This document shows positions 1 to 6,754 of a stretch of DNA of 9,553 nucleotides, in pieces. A model generated the notes under the pieces. The model did not search any database and had not been told where the DNA came from. It saw only the letters and a program-made list of their open reading frames with translations. Every line of letters starts with the position of its first letter. The first letter of the stretch is position 1. Where the stretch lies: the NCBI GenBank assembly GCA_013813755.1, contig JACCRD010000117.1, forward strand, positions 1 through 9,553. The letters are read 5' to 3'. Source of the stretch: Acidobacteriota bacterium. Its GTDB lineage: Bacteria > Acidobacteriota > Blastocatellia > Pyrinomonadales > Pyrinomonadaceae. Made by a program: the position numbers and the translations under genes.

Positions 1-494
1 GCGAGGGCGACAAACCCGCCGATTGCCAGAATCGGACCGAGAAATGAAAAGTCTTTGCGCGTCAGAAAAACCGTCGCCGTCAAGCCGAGAAATAACCCGA
101 GCGTCACGATTCCGGCTTTGGCAATCACATCGCCGCCTGCCGTGTAGTTAGCGACAAAGAGCAGCGGCAGAAAAATTATCGCCTCCGCCACGACATAGAG
201 CGCTAAACCGAGATACTGCATCGCGCTGGAGGTCTGCGAATTCGCCCACCACTGCGCGAGCATCGAAATGCCCATAAACGCGCCCAAAACTATCAGCCAG
301 GAATAACGCCCGCCAAGCATTGTCTGCGCGATTGCCGCGCCCGCGCCGGACATCACCAGATAAGTTTCCATCAAAGCAAACACCAGAAGCGCGCCCGCGA
401 GATGCAGATATGTTCGGCGGATAAACGACGCGCGTTCACCCGGCAACGCTTCGGCAACTGTGTAAGATGAATTTAAATCGTATGTTGAGTTCAT
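1..494 (-). CDS. Bax inhibitor-1 / YccA family membrane protein (partial, 3' end outside window)
   Basis: The visible 164 codons start at an ATG (492-494) preceded by a good Shine-Dalgarno (GAGGAG, about 5 nt upstream), and the frame stays open to the window edge. After a ~22-residue polar N-terminus comes the signature-like stretch RASFIRRTYLHLAGALLVFA (residues 21-40), typical of bacterial UPF0005/BI-1 proteins. Hydrophobic helices follow at roughly 30-50, 66-80, 92-115, 125-142 and 150-164. Full family members have about 230 residues and seven membrane helices, so about 70 residues are missing on the left. The family sits in the inner membrane and includes proposed Ca2+ leak channels and FtsH partners, but the role of this member is unknown. 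It has its own promoter, and nothing suggests co-transcription with the FnIII-like gene upstream. The family call is from motif recognition and is fairly sure; a specific function cannot be given. Confidence 0.85.
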   Translation of the reverse strand, partial: MNSTYDLNSSYTVAEALPGERASFIRRTYLHLAGALLVFALMETYLVMSGAGAAIAQTMLGGRYSWLIVLGAFMGISMLAQWWANSQTSSAMQYLGLALYVVAEAIIFLPLLFVANYTAGGDVIAKAGIVTLGLFLGLTATVFLTRKDFSFLGPILAIGGFVAL

Positions 495-580
495 TTGTTC
501 TCCTCAAAAATTTTAAAGGAATTCCGCTTGCGGCAGAATTTCTATTTTGCAAATTTAGATGCAGAAAATAATATTTTCGT

Positions 581-608
581 TTTATACTTTAGTTGAAGGC
601 ACGTGCAA
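581..608 (-). promoter_or_regulatory. Predicted sigma70 promoter for the BI-1 family gene
   Basis: Read on the minus strand, a -35 box TTGCAC (603-608) is separated by 16 bp from a -10 box TATAAA (581-586). The start point would be near 574, giving an ~80-nt leader before the ATG at 494. A perfect 8-bp palindrome GCACGTGC (599-606) overlaps the -35 box and could be an operator half-site, though no regulator is identified. Just ahead of the Shine-Dalgarno the leader could form a small CCGC/GCGG hairpin (about 523-544). Confidence 0.5.
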
Positions 609-724
609 TTCAAAAAACTTTACGCTCGAGTATAGATTAATTTTACAAAAGAGATAATCGCAGCAAATGTTATTCCAAAATCAGAAATAAATATACAACA
701 AACGACAAAACAAAAAAATCGAGA

Positions 725-1231
725 TTATTTTCTGATCACGCGCATAACTTCAGACGGCGCGCTTTCAGATCCTTTAGAATCAACAGCGCGGACGTAGTAG
801 AAAAAAATCTCGCCCGACTCGACACTTTCATCCTTAAACTCTGTGGTTGGTAAAAGTTTTTTATTACGGCGTTCCCACCGGTCGAGCGGCACGTCTTGAT
901 CAGCCGAGCGATAAATATTATAACCGGCAAAGTCGACCAGCGGATTTTGCGCGAAAGTATTCCCGGCGTGATCCGTAAACGTGCTTTTCGGCGTGACAGG
1001 AGCGCTTTCATTACCGTTGGCATCCACCTGCGTCAGTTTGTAATAATATCGCTGACCGATTTCGGCAGCCTGGTCGTTGAAATTACCGTCCTGAATCGGC
1101 TCATCCGTTAATCTTTCCCAAAATACAAAAGGCAAATTTTCAGCCACCGAACGGTAAACGTGAAAACCGACGTATTTATTATCAATTCTTTGCAAAAGTT
1201 TTCGTTTTAGCCTGTTTTTGTGTTTGTTCAT
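725..1231 (-). CDS. Duplicated fibronectin-III-like protein, possibly N-terminally decayed
   Basis: The product has two similar ~57-residue units, starting GFHVYRS and GYNIYRS. They end DANGNESAP and DSKGSESAPSE and lie 81 residues apart. GYxxYRS and YYxxxAVDxxGxESxPS are the C-to-G strand hallmarks of FnIII-like domains in extracellular proteins. Both units lack the usual leading strands (the PPxxL... and ...LxWxP segments), so each looks like a partial domain. The start is uncertain. ATG at 1231 gives 168 residues, a very basic N-terminus, no signal peptide and no clear ribosome site. A TTG at 1342 would add 37 residues including a hydrophobic run (FLIVAVIVLVV) resembling a signal or anchor, but it lies inside the pckG terminator hairpin. 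I chose 1231. The likely ancestor was exported or a lipoprotein. No enzymatic function is implied, and the frame may be a degraded gene. Confidence 0.55.
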   Translation of the reverse strand: MNKHKNRLKRKLLQRIDNKYVGFHVYRSVAENLPFVFWERLTDEPIQDGNFNDQAAEIGQRYYYKLTQVDANGNESAPVTPKSTFTDHAGNTFAQNPLVDFAGYNIYRSADQDVPLDRWERRNKKLLPTTEFKDESVESGEIFFYYVRAVDSKGSESAPSEVMRVIRK

Positions 1232-1318
1232 ACTTGTATCTGATTTTAAGATTTGAGTTTTCACAACCAGAACAATTACGGCAACAATTAAAAAATGTTT
1301 TTGAAAAAAATTGTCGGC

Positions 1319-1367
1319 ATAAAAAATTGCGAAAACAGACAATATTGATTTACCTGTTTTCGCAATT
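1319..1367 (-). terminator. Rho-independent terminator of pckG
   Basis: A perfect 14-bp inverted repeat (arms 1325-1338 and 1354-1367, key arm AATTGCGAAAACAG) encloses a 15-nt loop. On the minus strand the stem runs directly into a six-base T tract (1326-1321). It lies 31 bp past the pckG stop codon. No T tract follows on the plus strand, so it should work only for leftward transcription. Confidence 0.85.
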
Positions 1368-1398
1368 CAGAGCAGTTTATAATTTATGTAAATATTTT

Positions 1399-3360
1399 TT
1401 ATTCTGCTTTAGATGCGGCTTTCACCGTTTCGTTTTCCGTTTTGTCCGGCACGGCGCGAAAGGCTTCTTTTACTCTTGTTTCCTCGAAGGTTTTGTCAGC
1501 TGCGTCCGGGCGCGGTGATGCCAAGCCGAATTCGGGCGAGCGCCACAGATTTGAAACCAGAAGCTCGCGCATAAACGCCATTTCTTTCGGCAGGCGGTCG
1601 TAGAGTTTGAAAAACAAATCGTCGTGCGAGGCGATTTCCTTGATCCACAAATCGCGGTCGAGACTCATTACCCGTTCAAAATCTTCGCGCGTGAAATCTT
1701 CCATTCCGCGCCAATCCATATCCTCAAAACGCGGCATCCAGCCGAGCGGAGTTTCGACACCGATTGATTTTCCGCGCGAGCGTTCGACAATCCATTTCAG
1801 GACGCGCATATTTTCGCCGAAACCAGCCCAGAGGAATTTTCCATTTTCGTCTTTGCGAAACCAATTAACGGAAAAGATGCGCGGCGGTTCGGGAATGTTG
1901 CGCCCGAAGTCGAGCCAATGACTGAAATAATCGCCCATATGATAGCCGCAGAATGGAAGCATTGCGAATGGGTCGCGGCGAACTTCGCCGACGTTGCCAA
2001 ACGCGGCGGCGGTCATTTCCGAACCCATCGTCGCGGCTTGGTAAACGCCGAAAGCCCAATTGAAAGATTGCTGAATTAGAGGCACAACAGAATTTCTTCT
2101 GCCGCCGAAAATAAATGCCGAAATCGGAACGCCTTTCGGATTGTCGAAGTTTTCGTCAATCACCGGACATTGAACCGAAGGCGCGGTAAAGCGCGAATTC
2201 GGATGTGCGGCTTTCTTGTCGCTGTCCGGCGTCCAATCGTTGCCTTGCCAGTCAATTGTGTGCGCAGGCGCGTCGCCGTCCATTCCTTCCCACCAAACAT
2301 CGCCGTCGTCGGTCAGCGCGACATTGGTGAAAATCGTGTTTTCCTTTATCGTTTCCATCGCGTTTGGATTCGTCGCGTAATTCGTTCCGGGCGCAACACC
2401 GAAGAAACCGGCTTCCGGGTTGATGGCGTGAAGTTTGCCGTGTTCGTCCGGCTTAATCCAGGCGATGTCGTCGCCGACGGTCGTTACTTCCCAACCTTCT
2501 TCCTGAAAAGGCTTCGGCGGAATCAGCATCGCAAAATTCGTCTTTCCGCACGCAGAAGGAAACGCGGCGCAAACGTAATCTTTGCGTCCGTCGGGCGATT
2601 TGACGCCGACAATAAGCATATGTTCGGCGAGCCAGCCCTGCTCGCGTCCGAGTGTCGAAGCGATTCGCAAAGCAAGACATTTTTTGCCGAGCAAAGCATT
2701 TCCGCCGTAACCCGAACCGTAAGACCAAATCAATCTTTCTTCGGGAAAATGGACGATGTATTTATCTTTCGGGTCGGGCGAGCAAGCCCACGCGACATCT
2801 TTTTGCCCTTCCGCCAAAGGCATTCCGACCGAATGCAGGCAATGAACAAATTCGCCGTCGCCTAATGCTTCCAATGCTTGATTTCCCATTCTGGTCATCA
2901 ATTTCATATTGACGACAACATACGGCGAATCGCTTAATTGAACGCCGAACTGCGAAATCGGCGAGCCGATTGGTCCCATACAAAACGGAATGACATACAT
3001 CGTGCGCCCTTTCATCGAGCCGTCGAAACGCGGCGCTAAAGTCGCTTTCATTTCCTGCGGCTGCATCCAATTATTGGTCGGTCCGGCGTCGCCTTTACTG
3101 CGCGAGCAAATATAAGTTCGGTCTTCGACGCGCGCGACATCCGACGGATGCGAGCGAGCTAAAAAGCTGTTCGGACGTTTTTCGGGATTTAAGCGAATAA
3201 ATGTTCCGGTTTCCACCATTTCTTCGCAAATGCGGTCATATTCTTCCTGTGAGCCGTCGCACCAAATGACATCATTCGGCTTACAAAGTTCAGTCATCTC
3301 CGTTACCCAGCGAATCAATTCCTGATTTTTGACGTTTGCGGGAATGTTTAGTTCAACCAT
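1399..3360 (-). CDS. pckG: Phosphoenolpyruvate carboxykinase, GTP-dependent
   Basis: The enzyme (EC 4.1.1.32) interconverts oxaloacetate plus GTP with phosphoenolpyruvate, CO2 and GDP in the cytosol, the entry step of gluconeogenesis. The 653-residue product carries the GTP-PEPCK signature FPSACGKTN (267-275). It holds the P-loop lysine K273 and the reactive cysteine C271. The metal/nucleotide motif VGDDIAW is at 295-301, the SRSKGDAGPTNNW substrate region at 86-98, and SYGSGYGGNALLGKKC (213-228) contains the catalytic lysines. The C-terminal nucleotide-binding stretch RDPFAMLPFCGYHMGDYF is at 462-479. All key residues are present, so it should be active. The ATG at 3360 has GGAG about 8 nt upstream. 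A weak promoter-like pair (TTGCTC, 17 bp, TTTAAT) lies at 3409-3381. Family members are usually about 600-620 residues; this one has a charged tail from about 614 that is low in complexity. It is monocistronic, ending at a strong terminator. Confidence 0.97.
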   Translation of the reverse strand: MVELNIPANVKNQELIRWVTEMTELCKPNDVIWCDGSQEEYDRICEEMVETGTFIRLNPEKRPNSFLARSHPSDVARVEDRTYICSRSKGDAGPTNNWMQPQEMKATLAPRFDGSMKGRTMYVIPFCMGPIGSPISQFGVQLSDSPYVVVNMKLMTRMGNQALEALGDGEFVHCLHSVGMPLAEGQKDVAWACSPDPKDKYIVHFPEERLIWSYGSGYGGNALLGKKCLALRIASTLGREQGWLAEHMLIVGVKSPDGRKDYVCAAFPSACGKTNFAMLIPPKPFQEEGWEVTTVGDDIAWIKPDEHGKLHAINPEAGFFGVAPGTNYATNPNAMETIKENTIFTNVALTDDGDVWWEGMDGDAPAHTIDWQGNDWTPDSDKKAAHPNSRFTAPSVQCPVIDENFDNPKGVPISAFIFGGRRNSVVPLIQQSFNWAFGVYQAATMGSEMTAAAFGNVGEVRRDPFAMLPFCGYHMGDYFSHWLDFGRNIPEPPRIFSVNWFRKDENGKFLWAGFGENMRVLKWIVERSRGKSIGVETPLGWMPRFEDMDWRGMEDFTREDFERVMSLDRDLWIKEIASHDDLFFKLYDRLPKEMAFMRELLVSNLWRSPEFGLASPRPDAADKTFEETRVKEAFRAVPDKTENETVKAASKAE

Positions 3361-3464
3361 AAAATTTCTCCAATAAATTTATTAAAATATTTATAGAATA
3401 AACGAGCAACTGCGCCCGCGTTTCCGAATAGAATTTTGATATTTTAGCACAAAAACTTTTTCGC

Positions 3465-3491
3465 CACGAATGACACAAATAACACGAATTA
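3465..3491. repeat. Three degenerate tandem 9-mers (CACGAATGA-type)
   Basis: CACGAATGA, CACAAATAA and CACGAATTA lie head to tail in the EamA-pckG intergenic region, just after a TCGC. Each differs from the others at one to three positions. The unit does not overlap a coding frame. I recall short CACGAATxA-type runs as scattered intergenic repeats in several environmental phyla, but this needs a genome-wide count. A role in pckG regulation is possible but unsupported. Confidence 0.5.
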
Positions 3492-3511
3492 TATTTCTAT
3501 TCTGAATTATG

Positions 3512-4399
3512 TTATTCGAACGCAATTTTTTCACGGTTTGATTTTATTGTATGAAAGATAATCGCCGCGATGATAATCACGCCGCCGAGCATCGCCCAAA
3601 TCGAAGGTTTTTCGCCGATAAACAAAAAAACCCAAACTGGATTCAGAAGCGGTTCGATAAAACCGACAATGCTCGCGTCCAAAGAACGAACGCCGCTGGC
3701 AATTCCGTTGGTAAACAAAACGTAGGCGATTCCGATTTGAAAAATGCCGAGGAAGAGAATTGCCAAAATATCGTTTGAATTTGTTTGCTCCGGCGGATTG
3801 CTGACAATAAACGGCAGCATCAAAAAAACAATGATAATATTTCCGTAAAAAACCGAAAGTGCAGGGTTTTTCTGGAGCGATTTCGGATGACGCAGAAGCA
3901 CAAAATAAATTCCGAAAAATAAACCTGAAATGAGCGCGGCGATGTTTCCCGCAAAAACATCGGTGGCTAATTTGTTTTGATCATTTTGCGGCTCAAGGAA
4001 AAACAAACTCATTCCCGCGAGACAAACAAACACTGTGATTAAATCAGTAAATCGAAATTTCTCTTTCAAAATAAACGGCGCGAGAATCAAGATATAGACC
4101 GGCGCCGTGTATTGCAAAAAGATTGCGTTTGCCGCCGTCGTGTTTTTGTTGGCGTAGACAAAACAAGTTAAAGTTCCAGCGTAAAGAAAAGAACTTAAAA
4201 GCGTAAAACCGTCAATTCGCAAACCTTTTTTATACGTAAAAATAGCAACCGTGACGGCGGCAAGCAGTGACCGCCCGAGATTGACGCTAAACGCATCAAG
4301 CGTCGTAAGCTTAATGAACAATCCGCCCGTACTCCATAAAAGAACCGCCAACAGTACGAAAACCATCGGCGGAAGATTTGTGATTTTTTGTTGATTCAC
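3512..4399 (-). CDS. EamA-family (DMT superfamily) transporter
   Basis: This is a 295-residue, strongly hydrophobic protein with about ten predicted membrane helices arranged as two EamA repeats (roughly residues 13-135 and 150-284). The first repeat starts LLWSTGGLFIKL and includes ANAIFLQYTAPVYILILAP (91-109). The second contains SIVGFIEPLLNPVWVFLFIG (243-262) followed by EKPSIWAM; this FxEPxxxPVW...GE motif is a family hallmark. DMT transporters move small metabolites such as amino acids or nucleotide sugars across the inner membrane, most often as exporters; the substrate cannot be read from sequence. The start is a GTG at 4399, 38 nt after the antitoxin stop and without a clear Shine-Dalgarno. 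An in-frame ATG at 4366 (residue 12) would still keep the first helix. It may be co-transcribed with the upstream genes. Confidence 0.9.
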   Translation of the reverse strand: MNQQKITNLPPMVFVLLAVLLWSTGGLFIKLTTLDAFSVNLGRSLLAAVTVAIFTYKKGLRIDGFTLLSSFLYAGTLTCFVYANKNTTAANAIFLQYTAPVYILILAPFILKEKFRFTDLITVFVCLAGMSLFFLEPQNDQNKLATDVFAGNIAALISGLFFGIYFVLLRHPKSLQKNPALSVFYGNIIIVFLMLPFIVSNPPEQTNSNDILAILFLGIFQIGIAYVLFTNGIASGVRSLDASIVGFIEPLLNPVWVFLFIGEKPSIWAMLGGVIIIAAIIFHTIKSNREKIAFE

Positions 4400-4437
4400 T
4401 AATTTTTAATTTTGGTTTAATGACGGCACAGTTTGAA

Positions 4438-4635
4438 TTATGATTTCGTCAATCCTAACTCTTCAACAACTTCAGTAAATTTGCGTCCCTTTTGATTGCG
4501 CAGGTCGGATTTTGCCTGGCGAAGTTCAAGAAGATCGTAATAATTTTCTAACTCTTCCTGCATCCGTATGAAATCTTTATACGGAATTACCGCAAACTCT
4601 TTTTTGCCTTTTTTCTCAATTATTTGTGGCTCCAT
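4438..4635 (-). CDS. Phd/YefM-like type II antitoxin
   Basis: The 65-residue protein begins MEPQIIEKKGKKEFAVIPYK. The pattern IxxKxGKxEFxVxPYxxFxxMQEELEN followed by a DLLELRQAK helix is typical of the short Phd/YefM antitoxins that accompany RelE/ParE toxins. In such proteins the N-terminal half binds DNA as a dimer and the C-terminal part wraps the toxin. The ATG lies 3 nt after the stop of the toxin gene, a toxin-first order as in some relBE/higBA-like modules. Antitoxins of this class usually repress their own operon, so it may also repress the upstream genes. The frame is intact although the toxin is interrupted. Whether it binds another toxin cannot be seen here. Confidence 0.8.
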   Translation of the reverse strand: MEPQIIEKKGKKEFAVIPYKDFIRMQEELENYYDLLELRQAKSDLRNQKGRKFTEVVEELGLTKS

Positions 4636-4638
4636 ATT

Positions 4639-4887
4639 TTAACGATACGCCTCTCTTCGATGAACAATACGATAAATGATGATTTTATTTTTCGTTACTT
4701 CAAACAATACTCGCCAATCTTCGACACGCAAACGATATTCGGGCGAAAAGTTAGTTAATCTTTTTATATTACCTGTTAATCCTTCTTCCAATACGAAAAT
4801 GGAATCAGCAATTCATTGAGCATCGGATTTTTGAATCGAAGCTAAATCTTTTTCGGCTCGCCGGCGAATCTCGATTTCATATTTCAC
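4639..4887 (-). pseudogene. RelE/ParE-family toxin gene interrupted by one in-frame TGA
   Basis: Translated from GTG 4887, whose first base is the last base of the ferredoxin stop codon, the frame reads VKYEIEIRRRAEKDLASIQK, then SDAQ, then TGA at codon 25 (4815-4813). It continues without further damage through IADSIFVLEEGLTGNIKRLT, FSPEYRLRVEDWRVLFEV and a final YRIVHRREAYR to TAA at 4639. The pattern of basic N-terminus, LxxxPEYRLRVxDWRVLFEV and IxIYRIxHRRxAYR is the RelE/ParE mRNA-interferase or gyrase-poison fold. The full length of 82 codons fits the family. The stop falls where relatives usually have arginine, and TGA differs from CGA by one transition, so this reads as a very recent nonsense mutation or a base-call error. 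The N-terminal peptide alone would be inactive; the catalytic and C-terminal strands lie after the stop. Confidence 0.82.
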
Positions 4888-5963
4888 TATTTATTTTCTG
4901 CTGCATCGGTAATCGCCTGACGCAGTTTGACAGCGGAAGTTGTTGCCGGTTCGAGTTCGATGTGTTCGATGCCGCCGTAAACTTTCTTGCCAAAAACGCC
5001 GTTCCAAGGCGGAATTACCAGCGAAATTGCGCCAAAGCTTCGCGCCTGACACGCGAGTCGCAAAATCGGTTTTGCGTCATCGCCCTGATTGTAGCCGAAA
5101 ATTTTCATCTGTTTTCTTTCACGCGGCTCAACTTCAGAAAGTTTTTCCGCGCCGCATAAAATTCCGACCCAGCAAGTTCCGCAGGCAGCTGAACGACACT
5201 CGACCGGAATCACTCCTTCACCGCATCTGGGGTCTTGCGCGAGCCAGTTCTGCGACTGGTCACGCGCCGCGCCGGACGCAATTTCCTCGTCATTGGTCAA
5301 CTTAAATCTTCCGTTCTGTTTACTTTCATCCCAAGTGACAGTCCAGCTTTTATCGACTGTTTTCAAAAAGCCAAAAAGCCCCTGACTGTCATCCTTGGCA
5401 CGTTCGGCAACAATTATATCAGGCGACTTTTTCATTAAACTTTCAGGAGTTTGCGCTTCGCCTCCAGTGTTTCGAAAGGCATCAAGACCAACTTGAGTGA
5501 GAGTCATTAAACCAACAGCCGCAATCCCTGTTAGTAAATTCATATCAGTTTTTGTTTTACCAAAAACATCTTTCGCAATTTGTCTGATTTCATCTGCTAA
5601 ATTCGCTGTTTCTGAATTAGAAGAATTGGTTCTGGTGATAATCGCTTCCTTAACTTCTTTCCAAAACCGGTGTCCATATAAAAAATGGTGCGAATTGTCA
5701 ATTTGGTCTTTGAGTTCAAACTTGCCCTGCATTACAAATTGCTGAACGGCGACGGCTTTGTCTTCCACACTCTGTAAATATTTGTGCAGTGCGAGCGGAT
5801 AAAAGCGAAACCAAATCTGCGTTGCGCGGCGGTCAACCTCGTGAATTTCGGGAAGAAGACTTTCCAAAGTTTTCAGCCAATCTTTTTCATCGAATTTGTT
5901 TAAAGAGTTTTCAAATGTTGTCATCATAAATTTTATTAAAAGGGAAAATAGAACGAAAAGCAT
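4887..5963 (-). CDS. 2Fe-2S ferredoxin-domain protein with a long helical N-terminal region
   Basis: The C-terminal part (about residues 245-325, numbered from ATG 5963) has a plant/adrenodoxin-type cluster site. C256-x4-C261-x2-C264 lies in VECRSAACGTCWVGILCGAE, with the fourth ligand C305 in LRLACQARSF. This domain should hold one 2Fe-2S cluster and carry single electrons. The first ~135 residues are unlike ferredoxin: predicted alpha-helical, with LESLLPEIHEVDRRATQIWF (33-52) and FYPLALHKYL, and I do not recognise the domain. A hydrophobic stretch at 142-160 (NLLTGIAAVGLMTLTQVGL) could touch or span the membrane. The start is unclear because neither ATG 5963 nor the ATG-ATG pair at 5927/5924 has a near Shine-Dalgarno; 5924 would remove a hydrophobic 12-residue lead. 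The stop overlaps the toxin GTG. The redox partner is unknown. Confidence 0.75.
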   Translation of the reverse strand: MLFVLFSLLIKFMMTTFENSLNKFDEKDWLKTLESLLPEIHEVDRRATQIWFRFYPLALHKYLQSVEDKAVAVQQFVMQGKFELKDQIDNSHHFLYGHRFWKEVKEAIITRTNSSNSETANLADEIRQIAKDVFGKTKTDMNLLTGIAAVGLMTLTQVGLDAFRNTGGEAQTPESLMKKSPDIIVAERAKDDSQGLFGFLKTVDKSWTVTWDESKQNGRFKLTNDEEIASGAARDQSQNWLAQDPRCGEGVIPVECRSAACGTCWVGILCGAEKLSEVEPRERKQMKIFGYNQGDDAKPILRLACQARSFGAISLVIPPWNGVFGKKVYGGIEHIELEPATTSAVKLRQAITDAAENK

Positions 5964-6069
5964 AACAACAAATTTTATTTACCTCAAAGGGAGGCTATGA
6001 AAGACGGTTAAAAACTTAAAATATTATGAAAGATTTTGCCCAAAAAAGTTATATGCAACAGGAATTAGT

Positions 6070-6497
6070 ATGGATAAAAAAATAATTCTTCTCAAAAAAC
6101 AGAAGCTTGCAAATCTTCAGCATTCACCGACAGTCAAACAAATGGCGTGTTCGGTTAATCTTTCCGTGCCGCATTTGGAGCAGCTTTTTAGAAGAGAAGT
6201 CGGAGCGTCGCCGGTTCAATATTTGCGGAATTTGCGACTCGAAAAAACGCGGGAACTTCTTGAAAATACTTTCCTGCGCGTCAAAGAAATTTGTTTTGAA
6301 GCCGGAACAAAGACCAAAGCCATTTTGTTCGTAATTTCAAGACGAATTACGGCTTATCACCTTCCGAATATCGCAAGCGGCATTGGGCACGAATCGAAGC
6401 TGAAGAGTCCGAAGCCAACGAATCAGACAACAATACAGTCTCGGTTATTATCCGAAAACGGAAGGGAAAAAAGGCGAACGTCGGCAAATCAAAGTAA
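6070..6497 (+). pseudogene. Short AraC-type HTH regulator, frameshifted near 6305
   Basis: The first segment, ATG 6070 to codon 79, encodes an AraC DNA-binding domain. Its first HTH is TVKQMACSVNLSVPHLEQLF (21-40), followed by REVGASPVQYLRNLRLEKTR and the linker ELLENTFLRVKEICFEAG. The reading frame then loses homology. One frame over, from 6306, it resumes with NKDQSHFVRNFKTNYGLSPS and EYRKRH, the standard second HTH and signature end. A single missing base around 6304-6306 explains this. The repaired product would be about 140 residues to the TAA at 6497, with no effector domain. AGGA lies about 8 nt before the ATG. It is divergent from the ferredoxin gene, so it might once have regulated that gene. 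Unrepaired, translation runs to 6630 as nonsense sequence. Sequencing error is the main alternative to true gene loss. Confidence 0.8.
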
Positions 6498-6571
6498 AGG
6501 TGCGCCAGCCGAATCTAGCCGTGCGAGCGCGGGAAAGTTATATTACCGGGGCGTCAAAAAAAGCCAAATAA
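6404..6571 (+). pseudogene. C-terminal remnant of a VWFA-related Acidobacterial-type protein
   Basis: In the third plus frame, unlike either AraC frame, the sequence reads RIRQQYSLGYYPKTEG, then KKGERRQIKVKVRQPNLAVR and ARESYITGASKKAK, ending at TAA 6569-6571. The order of QYxLGYYP, GxxRxIKVKV and PxLxVRAR(x)SY matches the extreme C-terminus of the VWFA-related Acidobacterial domain proteins (von Willebrand A type, usually exported, several hundred residues). A stop at 6401-6403 blocks this frame upstream, and no von Willebrand domain or MIDAS motif is found in the window, so only the last ~50 residues survive. It overlaps the end of the AraC remnant, which suggests a deletion joined two gene tails. 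The match is from memory of the family, without alignment. Confidence 0.6.
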
Positions 6572-6719
6572 AATTGCCGGGACTCAAAGCAATTATTCAA
6601 ATTAATACGGCAAAATCTATTCTCCGATAATCAAAGTAGGTATTTTTCTTATAATTGTTGCCTGTTGTGAATTATTATGAGCCAACATCAAAAACATCAA
6701 CTAATTCTTTTACTTCTAC

Positions 6720-6748
6720 TTGACAAACAAAATATGAATTCGTATAGT
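6720..6748 (+). promoter_or_regulatory. Sigma70 promoter of the str operon
   Basis: A perfect -35 box TTGACA (6720-6725) and -10 box TATAGT (6743-6748) are spaced by exactly 17 bp, in an A/T-rich surround. Transcription should start near 6755, about 405 nt before the rpsL ATG. It is the strongest promoter-like sequence I see here, as expected for ribosomal protein genes. It also shows that rpsL does not depend on read-through from an upstream rpoBC, the usual neighbour in many bacteria. Confidence 0.85.
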
Positions 6749-6754
6749 CTGAAG

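Noticed and set aside
2170..2865. Long open frame on the plus strand (231 codons) opposite pckG
   Set aside because: It is antisense to a complete, highly conserved gene, has an arginine-rich composition typical of a codon-bias shadow, and shows no recognisable domain.
5989..6011. GGGAGG followed by ATG and a four-codon frame (MKDG)
   Set aside because: The spacing of two bases is too short for a normal ribosome site, and the peptide is too short to support as a gene.
6026..6085. A 19-codon upstream frame overlapping the AraC start
   Set aside because: It has no ribosome site and no recognisable composition; it could be a chance frame, although an upstream leader peptide cannot be excluded.
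6574..6614. TTGCCG...CGGCAA inverted repeat as a terminator
   Set aside because: The stem is only six pairs with a loop of nearly 30 nt, and no T tract follows on the plus strand.
6498..6630. Continuation of the AraC start frame to 6630
   Set aside because: After the frameshift the translation has no homology-like pattern, and it overlaps the better-supported VWFA tail in another frame.
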